A stretch of 64,000 bases of DNA from assembly GCA_943371235.1 (NCBI GenBank), contig CALRTZ010000006.1, forward strand, positions 1-64,000, written 5' to 3'. The position numbers and the translations under genes were made by a program. The notes beneath the pieces were generated by a model. That model worked only from the letters and a program-made list of their open reading frames with translations. It made no database searches and was not told the origin of the DNA. Shown piece after piece: positions 27,676-35,964 of this stretch. The number at the start of each line of letters is the position of its first letter. The stretch's first letter is position 1. This DNA comes from CAJBVG01 sp943371235 (GTDB taxonomy: Bacteria; Bacteroidota; Bacteroidia; Sphingobacteriales; Sphingobacteriaceae).

Positions 27676-28932
27676 TTAAATTTCGGATAATAGTTGTTTT
27701 ATAAAAGATTCAAACTCTGCTTTGAACTCAACATAATGTTTACCAGTTGCAGGACCAGAGTAGCCTGTATGTATTTTACGCACTTTCCCTTTTTTATCAA
27801 TAATAATTAGAGTAGGAAAAGCTACGAAGTTTTTTAACATTGGCAGCGATTCGTTTACGTTACCTTTTTTATTTGTTCCAGCAATTAGTAGTTCGTAAGG
27901 AATAGATAAACGATTTTTAAGATTTTTTGCATTTTTTGATGCTACCAAAAAATCTTCACTTCGCTCATAACACAAACCAATAACTTCTACTCCATTGTTT
28001 TTATTTGCATTATAAAAAGGCACTAAGTAGTTTGTTTCGTCAATACAATTTGGGCACCATGAGCCCATAATTTGTATCAACACCACTTTGTTTTTATACT
28101 TTTCATCTTTCAATGAAATCAATTTTCCATCGATATTTTTAAATTCAAAAGTTAATTTGTCGTATTCCTCTTTTAAAAATGTAAGATTGTCGGCATCGGG
28201 CAGTTTTGCGTATTGATCATATTTTGCGCTCCAAGTTTGCTTCGATTTGTATCCCGAATAAAACTCGCCATTTATTAACTCGGTATTATTCTTTGTAATT
28301 TCTGCTGTAAATAAATATACATGCGAACCATCAAAAGCAGATAAATACATTTTATTGCCATCTGTAAGCCCTTCTAAATATCTATAGTCGCCAGTAGTTG
28401 ATAAAAACGTACCATAAGCTTTATTGTCTACTATTCTAATTTCAGCAATTGCCGTAGAAGTATCCGTTTTGTCTTCGTTGATGAATGTGCTGCTCCATGT
28501 TCCTACAAAATCAGAATTTATATTACGATTTTGCACTTTAAATCTTTCTTGAGAATTGAAGTGTGCCTTAACTGGCATTTCCATTTTATAACTCTCGTAA
28601 TTTTTTGTCCAGCGACCAATTAAGGAGTCGCCCATATTTGCCAACATAAACTCCGAATCGTAAAAAGGCATGGTAATTTTAATACTATCTCCAATTATTT
28701 CTATTTGATCTACTATTAAACGTTCTTCGGCATTGTGAATCTCCATCACATATTTGCCTTTTATATTTTTTAGTTCGAATACGAAAGGGATTTCTACAGC
28801 ATCTTTGTTTAATAAGGCAGCTCGCCAAATGCCCGATTTTAAATCGGTGTTTGTATTGTATGAGCAAGAAAGTGTAAAAGTTACTGAAAACAGTAATGCT
28901 ATTGCAATATTAATTTTATGTAAAATCCTCAT
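27676..28932 (-). CDS. TlpA-like thioredoxin-fold lipoprotein
   Basis: The C-terminal part is a TlpA/ResA-type thioredoxin domain with CPNC at residues 293-296 in MGSWCPNCIDETNYLVPF, followed by YELLIAG and the cis-Pro region VAFPTLIIIDKKGKV. These proteins keep periplasmic thiols reduced, for example for cytochrome maturation. The first 250 residues hold two beta-rich stretches of similar design (IWRAALLNKD...GDSIKITM and GTWSSTFINED...DGNKMYLSAF), as in Bacteroidota fusions. The lipobox is TLSC (Cys23). The gene ends directly at the start of the M1 peptidase. Confidence 0.9.
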   Translation of the reverse strand: MRILHKINIAIALLFSVTFTLSCSYNTNTDLKSGIWRAALLNKDAVEIPFVFELKNIKGKYVMEIHNAEERLIVDQIEIIGDSIKITMPFYDSEFMLANMGDSLIGRWTKNYESYKMEMPVKAHFNSQERFKVQNRNINSDFVGTWSSTFINEDKTDTSTAIAEIRIVDNKAYGTFLSTTGDYRYLEGLTDGNKMYLSAFDGSHVYLFTAEITKNNTELINGEFYSGYKSKQTWSAKYDQYAKLPDADNLTFLKEEYDKLTFEFKNIDGKLISLKDEKYKNKVVLIQIMGSWCPNCIDETNYLVPFYNANKNNGVEVIGLCYERSEDFLVASKNAKNLKNRLSIPYELLIAGTNKKGNVNESLPMLKNFVAFPTLIIIDKKGKVRKIHTGYSGPATGKHYVEFKAEFESFIKQLLSEI

Positions 28933-29024
28933 TTAAATAGGTCTAGAGCCTTTAAAGTTAATAAACCTTTTAATAAATCTGATAAAATTTTCTATATTGG
29001 CAGAATTATCCATAATTATAAAAG

Positions 29025-29618
29025 ATGAAAGCAATTCGTATTTTAAGTATTTTGTTAGTTCTTAGTATTACTCCAGCTATGATATTTGCCCAAGGAGCTG
29101 CAGAAAAAAAGAAGCTAAAAAAAGAATTAAGAACATATCGTAAGATGAAGCCAATGGAAATTCGTAACATGAAAATGAATTACGAAAGTAAATTGAAAGA
29201 CAAGAAAACGCAAGACTTACGTATAAAAAACTTACAAAGAACTTCAGACTCATTACAGAATTTAGTGAATTCTAATAATGCAAGAGTTAGGCAATTAGAG
29301 GCTCAATTGCAATCGGCTCAAGATGCTGCTGCAAATGCAAAACCAAATTCGGCAAAAGGTTATTACTACAGAGTACAGTTAGGTGCTTATAAAGAGTATA
29401 ACATCAAAACAAAATCGGCAAGCGACGAATCTTTTAGTGCAGTTACAGAAGATTCTATGAATAAATTAACTTTGGGTTTGTTTTATAATTTGGCAGAAGC
29501 AGATCAGTTTAAAGAAGATGTTCGCAGAATGGGTGTTAAAGATGCATACGTTGTTCCGTTTAAAGATGGCAAACGCATTACACATAAAGAAGCTGCAGAA
29601 GGACTGAAGAAACGATAA
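29025..29618 (+). CDS. Secreted coiled-coil protein with SPOR-like end
   Basis: A signal peptide (ILSILLVLSITPAMIFAQ) is followed by a strongly charged helical stretch (residues 25-105) with heptads such as KIKNL/LQRTSDSLQNLVNS, predicted as coiled coil. The last 85 residues, opening YYYRVQLGAYKEY and then LTLGLFYNLAEADQFKEDVRRMGVKDAYVVPFKDGKRI, look like a SPOR-type repeat, a domain that binds denuded peptidoglycan. Databases name similar Bacteroidota proteins after ezrin/radixin/moesin because of the coiled coil only. It is divergent from the TlpA-like gene. Confidence 0.78.
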   Translation: MKAIRILSILLVLSITPAMIFAQGAAEKKKLKKELRTYRKMKPMEIRNMKMNYESKLKDKKTQDLRIKNLQRTSDSLQNLVNSNNARVRQLEAQLQSAQDAAANAKPNSAKGYYYRVQLGAYKEYNIKTKSASDESFSAVTEDSMNKLTLGLFYNLAEADQFKEDVRRMGVKDAYVVPFKDGKRITHKEAAEGLKKR

Positions 29619-29728
29619 AGCGAATTAACGAACTATCGAATTAGCGATAAATGGAAAAGCCCTGAGATTTAAAAATCATCAGGGCTTTTTCGTTAGTTCG
29701 TCGATTCGCTATTTCGCTAGTTCGACTA
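29619..29728. terminator. Terminator hairpin flanked by inverted arrays of 8-base units
   Basis: The core AAAAGCCCTGA (29655-29665) pairs with TCAGGGCTTTT (29679-29689) and is closed by GATTT/AAATC, a standard bidirectional terminator between convergent genes. Outside it, 29620-29651 reads as four units of 8 bases (GCGAATTA, ACGAACTA, TCGAATTA, GCGATAAA) and 29693-29724 as four units of the reverse complement type (TTAGTTCG, TCGATTCG, CTATTTCG, CTAGTTCG). The right array runs into the acyl-CoA dehydrogenase stop codon. Confidence 0.8.
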
Positions 29729-30865
29729 TTTAAGGATCTCTCTCGAAATCACAATACGCTGTATCTCCGAAGTGCCTTCGTAAATTTGAGTAATCTTTGC
29801 GTCGCGCATTAAACGTTCTACGTGGAATTCTTTTACGAATCCGTAACCTCCATGTATTTGTACTGCCTCTACTGCTGTTTTCATTGCCACTTCAGATGCA
29901 AACAATTTTGCCATAGAGCTCGACTGTGCATAATCCATTTTTTTATCTTTTAACCATGCAGATTTTAAACACAACAATCTTGCTGCTTCAATTTCTGTAG
30001 CCATATCGGCTAACTTAAATTGTATCGCTTGGTGGTTGGAGATGGTTGTACCAAATGCTTTACGCTCTTTAGAGTAAGCTAAAGCTAACTCGTATGCACC
30101 AGAGGCTATACCCAATGCTTGAGATGCAATTCCAATTCGTCCACCTGCCAATGTTTTCATGGCAAACTTAAATCCGAAGCCATCTTCGCCAATTCTATTT
30201 TCTTTTGGAACTTTTACATCTGTAAACATTAACGAATGAGTATCCGAACCTCTAATTCCTAATTTATTTTCTTTAGGGCCAACTTCAAAACCAGGCATTC
30301 CTTTTTCTACAATAATTGCATTAATACCACGGTGACCTTTAGCAACATCTGTTTGCGCAATTACAATGTAGTACTCTGCAGTTCCACCGTTGGTGATCCA
30401 GTTTTTAGTACCATTTAATAAATAATGGTCGCCTTTATCTTCTGCAGTAGTGCGTTGCATCGTTGCATCAGAACCAGCCTCTGGTTCAGATAAACAAAAT
30501 GCTCCAATTTTTTGCCCAGTTGCCAATGGCACTAAATATTTTTGTTTCTGCTCTTCAGAACCGTATGCTTCTAATCCGTAACATACTAATGAGTTGTTTA
30601 CAGAAACAACTACCGATGCAGATGCATCTACTTTCGATAACTCTTCCATTGCCAACACATATGAAATGGTATCTAAGCCAGCACCTCCGTATTTAGGATC
30701 TACCATCATTCCTAAGAATCCTAGTTCTCCTAGTTTTTTTATTTGCTCTGCAGGAAATTTTTGATGTTCATCACGCTCAATTACTCCAGGTTTTAATTCA
30801 GTTTGAGCGAAATCTCTCGCTGCTTGTTGAATCATTAAGTGTTCTTCTGAAAGTTCGAAATGCAT
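29726..30865 (-). CDS. Acyl-CoA dehydrogenase
   Basis: This flavoprotein makes the first double bond in acyl-CoA breakdown. The FAD-binding stretches GAFCLSEPEAGSDA and NGTKNWITNGGTAEYYIV are typical, and the catalytic Glu lies in the C-terminal QIYEGTSEIQRIVISREIL, the short-/branched-chain acyl-CoA dehydrogenase pattern. Length 379 is normal. It is the last gene of the minus run panC-panD-flippase-rfaE2 and follows rfaE2 by 7 bases, so it is probably on the same mRNA although unrelated in role. The chain-length preference cannot be read from sequence. Confidence 0.94.
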   Translation of the reverse strand: MHFELSEEHLMIQQAARDFAQTELKPGVIERDEHQKFPAEQIKKLGELGFLGMMVDPKYGGAGLDTISYVLAMEELSKVDASASVVVSVNNSLVCYGLEAYGSEEQKQKYLVPLATGQKIGAFCLSEPEAGSDATMQRTTAEDKGDHYLLNGTKNWITNGGTAEYYIVIAQTDVAKGHRGINAIIVEKGMPGFEVGPKENKLGIRGSDTHSLMFTDVKVPKENRIGEDGFGFKFAMKTLAGGRIGIASQALGIASGAYELALAYSKERKAFGTTISNHQAIQFKLADMATEIEAARLLCLKSAWLKDKKMDYAQSSSMAKLFASEVAMKTAVEAVQIHGGYGFVKEFHVERLMRDAKITQIYEGTSEIQRIVISREILK

Positions 30866-30872
30866 AAAAAAA

Positions 30873-31379
30873 TTATTTAGTGTTTTTAATTTTGTTAATT
30901 ATGTTGCTGGTAGAATAACCCTCAATAAAGTTCATTGTTTCAACGCTACCGCCGTTTGCGATTACTATATCGGCGCCTACTATGGTGTCGATTGTATAAT
31001 CACTGCCTTTTACTAAGATATCAGGTTTTAAAAAATTTATCAAATCATAAGGCGTTTCTTCATCAAATAAGACTACTGCATCAACAAAAAAAAGAGATGC
31101 CATAATTTCTGCACGCGAGCGTTCGTCTTGTATCGGGCGGTTTGGTCCTTTTATATCGCTTACAGATTTATCAGAATTTAAGCCAACAATCATTCGGTCT
31201 GCAATGGATGCCGTTTTAGAAAGGTAATCAATATGCCCTTTGTGTAATATATCAAAACAACCATTAGTAAAAACTACTTTTAAACCCATGTAATGCCAAA
31301 TACTTAGCATACTTAAAGCTTCTTCGCGACCCACAATTTTCGATCGCATTTTTTCGTTTTTATCAACCGTTATTTTCAT
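30873..31379 (-). CDS. rfaE2: D-glycero-beta-D-manno-heptose 1-phosphate adenylyltransferase
   Basis: The enzyme forms ADP-heptose for the lipopolysaccharide core. The nucleotidyltransferase signature FTNGCFDILHKGHIDYL holds the HxGH site, and the later ISSTSK-like site reads GYSTSNIINKI. It corresponds to the C-terminal half of HldE as a separate 168-residue protein. The start at 31379 overlaps the flippase gene by 17 bases and has AGAAG in front; an ATG at 31349 would give a gap of 13 bases. A kinase partner is not in the window. Confidence 0.92.
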   Translation of the reverse strand: MKITVDKNEKMRSKIVGREEALSMLSIWHYMGLKVVFTNGCFDILHKGHIDYLSKTASIADRMIVGLNSDKSVSDIKGPNRPIQDERSRAEIMASLFFVDAVVLFDEETPYDLINFLKPDILVKGSDYTIDTIVGADIVIANGGSVETMNFIEGYSTSNIINKIKNTK

Positions 31380-32370
31380 TCTTCTTATAGTTTATAAATA
31401 TAAATAATAAGCTGATGCTACCAACTAATAAAATAGATAATATTTGTGAGGAGTGATTTAAGGTTGCATAAATTAATCCGTCGGCCGAATTAATGCCATA
31501 TACCAACAATGCTACTTGTATGGCAGCTTCGTATGCTCCAATGCCACCTTGTACCGGTGCCGACATTCCTATGCCGCCAACTGCCATTATAAACAATGCC
31601 GAACTAATGCTTAAATTCGAGGTTGGTTCTATTGCAAAAAAGCATAACCAAGTAGAGAGCGTATACATCGCCCAAATAAATACTGAATAAATGATAAATA
31701 AGCCTTTTTGTTCGAGCTTCAATATAGATAAAACTCCATCTTTAAAGCCTAACAATACTTCCCAAATTTTCTTGTATATTTTATTGTTTAATAATTGTTG
31801 ATGGTATTTTCTTAGCAAATAAAACACTAAACCCATCATCAAAATAAATAATATTAAAATGAATATAGATGATGCGGCATTTTGAAATTTACTAAGGAAT
31901 GGATTGATAATGCTTGTAAATAAAAACTCTTGAATGGTATTGTATTCTATTAAAACAGAGAGTAACAATATTCCTAATAGGAATAATACGTCGATAATTC
32001 GTTCAATTATTACGGTACCAATTAAGGAGTTTAAGGGGATTTTATCTGTTCTCGTTAATACCCCACATCTAGAAACTTCGCCCATGCGAGGCACTGCTAA
32101 ATTAGCTAAATAGCCAATCATTACAGAGTGAAACATGTTTGAGTTTTTAGGTGCGTAACCTAAAGGCTTAATTAACATTTTCCAACGGAGTGCTCTTGCA
32201 TAATGTGCAAACATGGATACAAAAACAGATAAAAACACCCAAGAATAATTAGCTTTTAATAGCTGTTGCCAAATGAGATTTAAATCTTGCCCTCTAAATG
32301 CAAGCCATAATAATACTGCAGCAATCGCTAGTAAAAAGATGTACTTTAATACGGGTAAGGTGGATTTCAA
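31363..32370 (-). CDS. Lysylphosphatidylglycerol-synthase-type (flippase-like) membrane protein
   Basis: This belongs to the UPF0104/LPG-synthase transmembrane family. About eight hydrophobic segments are seen with the motifs LRWKMLIKPLGY, NLAVPRMGEVSRCGVL and APVQGGIGAYEAAI that mark the family. Stand-alone members without the C-terminal aminoacyl domain, such as this 335-residue one, are of unproven function, with roles in lipid or isoprenoid-linked sugar handling proposed. It follows panD by 5 bases and overlaps rfaE2, so it is translationally linked to both. Confidence 0.88.
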   Translation of the reverse strand: MKSTLPVLKYIFLLAIAAVLLWLAFRGQDLNLIWQQLLKANYSWVFLSVFVSMFAHYARALRWKMLIKPLGYAPKNSNMFHSVMIGYLANLAVPRMGEVSRCGVLTRTDKIPLNSLIGTVIIERIIDVLFLLGILLLSVLIEYNTIQEFLFTSIINPFLSKFQNAASSIFILILFILMMGLVFYLLRKYHQQLLNNKIYKKIWEVLLGFKDGVLSILKLEQKGLFIIYSVFIWAMYTLSTWLCFFAIEPTSNLSISSALFIMAVGGIGMSAPVQGGIGAYEAAIQVALLVYGINSADGLIYATLNHSSQILSILLVGSISLLFIFINYKKNENNG

Positions 32371-32375
32371 AAAAA

Positions 32376-32723
32376 TTAGATTAACCTGTTATTTGCGTCC
32401 GGAAAAATTGAAATAGGCTCGAACTTCTTAGCCAATTCAAAATCCATACTTGCGTAAGAAATAATGATAACGATGTCGCCAACTTGCGCTTTCCTGGCTG
32501 CAGGCCCGTTTAGGCAAACAATACCTGAACCTCTTTCGCCTTTAATTACGTAGGTTTCTAAACGTTCACCATTGTTTACATTTACAACTTGTACTTTTTC
32601 GTGTACAATTAAATTTGCGGCATCCATCAAATCTTCATCTATGGTAATGCTACCCACATAATTTAACTCTGCTTGAGTAATTTTTGCTCTATGAATTTTT
32701 GATTTTAAAACTTCGATTTGCAT
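32376..32723 (-). CDS. panD: Aspartate 1-decarboxylase, self-processing
   Basis: PanD makes beta-alanine for pantothenate. With the ATG at 32723 (protein MQIEVLKSKIHRAKITQAELNY), the self-cleavage site falls at Gly24-Ser25 in VGSITID, the same numbering as the Escherichia coli enzyme, which fixes the start. The catalytic pocket residues in the NGERLETYVIKGERGSG segment and the GDIVIIISYA end are intact. At 115 residues it is of normal size. panC lies 40 bases upstream. A TACCTTTG box at 32730-32737 lies only 6 bases before the ATG. Confidence 0.95.
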   Translation of the reverse strand: MQIEVLKSKIHRAKITQAELNYVGSITIDEDLMDAANLIVHEKVQVVNVNNGERLETYVIKGERGSGIVCLNGPAARKAQVGDIVIIISYASMDFELAKKFEPISIFPDANNRLI

Positions 32724-32729
32724 AGGGCG

Positions 32730-32737
32730 CAAAGGTA
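32730..32737 (-). promoter_or_regulatory. TAnnTTTG box abutting the panD start
   Basis: TACCTTTG on the minus strand ends 6 bases before the panD ATG, with TTC 19 bases upstream near the TTG consensus. If used, panD would be read from an almost leaderless mRNA in addition to read-through from panC. Confidence 0.35.
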
Positions 32738-32762
32738 TGATAATAATTCAAATTTTGAAGAA

Positions 32763-33614
32763 TTATGCCCTGATGTACATATTGTCTATTAACCTGGTAT
32801 TGCCCAATCTAACCGCTATAATCATCAATAAAGGACTGTTTTCGTCAATATTTTCAATAATTTCTAACTTATCTGGGTTGACAATATCTACGTATTCGAT
32901 TTTTATGTCAGAAATTGTATTCAGCATTGCCAAAGCCTGATTTTTTAATTCTGAAAGGTCTTTGTTACCATTCAATATATTTAATCTCGTGCTTTCTAGT
33001 GCTTTATATATTTTGCCAGCACTTTGTCTTTCGATTGTATTTAATCGTCCGTTTCTGGAACTCATTGCTAGGCCACTTTCTTCGCGGATAATAGGGCAAA
33101 TATGTAGGTCAATAGCCAGTTTAAAGTCGGAAATTAGCTTTTTTATAATCAGCGTTTGCTGAAAATCTTTTTGTCCGAAATAAGCGTTTGAAGGGTTAAC
33201 AATATTAAAAAGTTTGTAAACTACTTGGCCAACACCTTTAAAATGCCCCGGACGCATTGCTCCTTCCCAAATTTGCTCGAGCTTACCGAAAGAATGCTCC
33301 CAAGTTTCACCATCTGCATAAATATCATTTACATCTGGCAAAAATAAGTAATGGCAACCTGCCGATTCTAACAGCTCAATATCTTTCTCTATCGGGCGCG
33401 GATATTTCTCTAAATCTTTGGGATCGTTAAACTGCGTTGGGTTTACAAAAACACTGCAAATTACTACGTCGTTTTCTAAAATCGCCTTTTTTAACAATGA
33501 TATATGCCCTTCGTGCAAGGCTCCCATAGTAGGAACAAAGCCGATTTTTTGGGCAGATGAGCGTAAAGGCGAGAGGATTAAGTCTAGCTCTTTTGAGGTT
33601 TTTACAACTTTCAA
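32763..33614 (-). CDS. panC: Pantothenate synthetase
   Basis: The enzyme joins pantoate and beta-alanine using ATP. The nucleotidyltransferase motif FVPTMGALHEGHISLL carries the HxGH site, followed by SVFVNPTQFN, YFGQKDFQQ and SSRNGRL (for KMSKS-like binding). Length 283 is normal. No ATG is available near the family start; the frame opens with TTG at 33614 (TTG-Lys-Val-Val), so this is one of several TTG starts in the window. panD follows on the same strand; panB is not here. Confidence 0.95.
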   Translation of the reverse strand: MKVVKTSKELDLILSPLRSSAQKIGFVPTMGALHEGHISLLKKAILENDVVICSVFVNPTQFNDPKDLEKYPRPIEKDIELLESAGCHYLFLPDVNDIYADGETWEHSFGKLEQIWEGAMRPGHFKGVGQVVYKLFNIVNPSNAYFGQKDFQQTLIIKKLISDFKLAIDLHICPIIREESGLAMSSRNGRLNTIERQSAGKIYKALESTRLNILNGNKDLSELKNQALAMLNTISDIKIEYVDIVNPDKLEIIENIDENSPLLMIIAVRLGNTRLIDNMYIRA

Positions 33615-33682
33615 AATAGTCTTTAAAAAGAGGGCTAAATTTGGAAAAATAATTAGAATAACAAGTGCTTTATTATAAATTG

Positions 33683-33742
33683 TTGAAAAAATTGAATATT
33701 ATTTGTATATTTGCAGTCCCAATTCATTTCGCCTTCGGGCGG
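33683..33742 (+). promoter_or_regulatory. Promoter and UUCG leader hairpin for the starch-synthase-like gene
   Basis: TTG at 33683-33685 and TATATTTG at 33706-33713, 20 bases apart, form a good Bacteroidota promoter. Downstream, CGCC-TTCG-GGCG at 33730-33741 makes a very stable tetraloop hairpin in the leader about 28 bases before the ATG, followed by AGGAG at 33756-33760. The hairpin may protect the mRNA or attenuate transcription. Confidence 0.6.
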
Positions 33743-33770
33743 TAATTTGTTGATTAGGAGTTAGTTCAGT

Positions 33771-34598
33771 ATGGCAAAAACAAAGATTCTCTTTATCACT
33801 CACGAAATGTCTCCTTTTTTGGAGATATCAAAAATCGCGAAAATAACACGTCAGTTACCACAGGCAATGCAAGAAAAAGGATTTGAGATCCGTATTCTGA
33901 TGCCACGTTTCGGTAATATTAACGAAAGAAGAAACAGGTTACACGAAGTAATTCGTTTATCTGGAATGAACATCGTTATTAATGACAACGACAATCCATT
34001 AATTATAAAAGTAGCATCGTTGCCAACTGCGCGTATGCAAGTTTACTTTTTAGATAATGAGGAGTATTTCCAACGCAAATCTATATTTAGAGATGCAAAA
34101 GAGAATTTCCACGCGGATAACGACGAACGAATGATCTTCTTTTGCAAAGGTGCAATTGAAACGGTTAAAAAATTAGGATGGATGCCAGATGTGGTACATT
34201 GTTTCGGTTGGATGAGCAGTTTAGTACCTATGTACTTAAAAACTTCTTACAAAGAAGATCCAATGTTTAAGAACACTAAGGTAGTATATTCTGTTTATGA
34301 AAACTGCTTCACTGAAACCTTAAACAAAGACCTTAAAACGAAATCATTGATGCCTGAAATGTCGGCAACAGATACAGCATTATTAAAAGATGGCACTTGT
34401 GCCTCTTTACATATTAATGCAATTAATTATTCTGATGCAGTAATTAAGGCAGACGAAAACATAGATAGTGCCGTTATTAAGTATCTTTCTAAGCAAAGCG
34501 ACAAAAACATTGTAGAAAACATCAATCATGATGAAATCGATTTCGATGCTTTTGTTCAGTTTTACGAAGAAGTAAATGAAGAATTAGTAACTGCTTAA
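33771..34598 (+). CDS. Starch/glycogen-synthase-like N-domain protein, probably non-catalytic
   Basis: The sequence follows the N-terminal half of GT5 glycogen synthase (KILFITHEMSPF, RILMPRFGNIN, DVVHCFGWMSSLVP) but ends at 275 residues, before the second Rossmann domain that binds ADP-glucose. The donor-binding KxGGLADV motif is replaced by LEISKIAKI: the Lys becomes Glu and the GG becomes SK. It is thus probably not a synthase. Bacteroidota commonly carry such a short copy between panC and DUF4270/glmS; its role is unknown. It is 13 bases from the DUF4270 gene and is likely co-transcribed. Confidence 0.78.
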   Translation: MAKTKILFITHEMSPFLEISKIAKITRQLPQAMQEKGFEIRILMPRFGNINERRNRLHEVIRLSGMNIVINDNDNPLIIKVASLPTARMQVYFLDNEEYFQRKSIFRDAKENFHADNDERMIFFCKGAIETVKKLGWMPDVVHCFGWMSSLVPMYLKTSYKEDPMFKNTKVVYSVYENCFTETLNKDLKTKSLMPEMSATDTALLKDGTCASLHINAINYSDAVIKADENIDSAVIKYLSKQSDKNIVENINHDEIDFDAFVQFYEEVNEELVTA

Positions 34599-34611
34599 TT
34601 ATCGGTATTAA

Positions 34612-35916
34612 ATGAAATTTATTAAAAGTAGAGACTTATTAATCTTATTAATAAGTCTTTTTATTTTACAAGCCTGCAAAAAAGAAGGCGATATTGGTTT
34701 GGAACAACAAATCGACGAAGAAGGATTATATGGTACGTTGGTAGATACTAGCACTATCAGAATGTATTCTGTAAAAGATGACAGTTTAATTACCTCCAAC
34801 TTTGTACGTAACCAAGTCGGTGAATTTCAAGACCCTCTATTCGGCAAAACTATTGCTACCATTGCATTTCAGGCAACTTTGCCAAAAAACAATGTCGACT
34901 TCGGCACTGGAGTAGTGTTAGATTCGGTGGTATTAGTAATGGCATACCCTTCTGTAAAAGCAGAGCGTTTCTATGGAGACTCTAGCTCGAGATTTGAAGT
35001 AAAGCTTCATCAACTTGATGAGGATATTTATAACGATTCTACTTATTACTCAAATAGAATTTTTAGACTAAAATCTACACCCATTGGCACGATGTCTTAT
35101 CAACCAAGACCTGATGATTCTATTACCATTCAAAATGTAAGAGTAGGGAAAGCCGATACCATTGCAAAAATTTATCCTCATTTAAGAATGCGTTTAAACG
35201 ATGCATTTGGTAACGAAATATTAGCTAAATCAGGACAAACAGATTTAAGTACCGGTGCTGCATTTTTAGCGGCATACAAAGGTTTTTACTTAAGTGCAAC
35301 AAGGGTTTCGGGCGATGGTGGTATTTTATCATACGACTTAACCAACTCAAACAGATCATACATTGTACTTTATTATAAAACAAGTACAGACACTACCAAT
35401 TTTGTGTTAAACATTAATTCTTCTTCCGCAAATATTAATCACTATGAACATGATTATACCGGCACAGAAGTAGCCTCTCAACTAGCCGATTCTAATTTAG
35501 GCAACGACAAGGTTTTTGTTCAATCACTTGCAGGCTTAAGAGGTAAAATGAAATTCCCTAACATTGATAGATTATTAGATTCGGGAGCGATTGCAGTTAA
35601 CAAAGCAGAATTAATTTTCAAACCTTTAAGTGGCTCTGAAAGTCCATATGCGCCAATTATTACCTTTACCGTTAAAGGTAGATTTTCTGATAACTCGGAA
35701 ACACTTTTAAATACTGGTGTTTACAACAGCATAAAAAAAGAATACAAAATAGATTTAACGCGTTCAATTCAATTTATAATCGACAAAAAGTTGGTATTAA
35801 AAGAATTGTATATGGAGGATAATTCTAAACAAATTAATCCGAGAAGAACATTAATAGCAGGTGTTAATTCATCAAACCCAATAAAGCTTAGAATATTTTA
35901 CACTAAACTTTATTAA
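34612..35916 (+). CDS. DUF4270 lipoprotein
   Basis: A lipoprotein signal (LISLFILQACKKEG) begins the protein. The body matches DUF4270, a Bacteroidota family of about 400-500 residues of beta-rich surface lipoproteins: an opening DTSTIRMYSVKDDSLIT, FVRNQVGEFQDPLFGKTIATIAFQ, and later AELIFKPLSG and FSDNSETLLNTG. The function is not established. It lies between the starch-synthase-like gene and glmS, a conserved order in the phylum, which suggests a link with cell-surface sugars or envelope growth; that is inference from context only. Confidence 0.82.
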   Translation: MKFIKSRDLLILLISLFILQACKKEGDIGLEQQIDEEGLYGTLVDTSTIRMYSVKDDSLITSNFVRNQVGEFQDPLFGKTIATIAFQATLPKNNVDFGTGVVLDSVVLVMAYPSVKAERFYGDSSSRFEVKLHQLDEDIYNDSTYYSNRIFRLKSTPIGTMSYQPRPDDSITIQNVRVGKADTIAKIYPHLRMRLNDAFGNEILAKSGQTDLSTGAAFLAAYKGFYLSATRVSGDGGILSYDLTNSNRSYIVLYYKTSTDTTNFVLNINSSSANINHYEHDYTGTEVASQLADSNLGNDKVFVQSLAGLRGKMKFPNIDRLLDSGAIAVNKAELIFKPLSGSESPYAPIITFTVKGRFSDNSETLLNTGVYNSIKKEYKIDLTRSIQFIIDKKLVLKELYMEDNSKQINPRRTLIAGVNSSNPIKLRIFYTKLY

Positions 35917-35964
35917 AATTTATTTAGAATCTTTTTTTACATTTATACATTAAACTTATAACTT

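Noticed and set aside
35917..35964. glmS ribozyme before glmS
   Set aside because: The gap is only 48 bases of AT-rich sequence, too short and without the conserved core.
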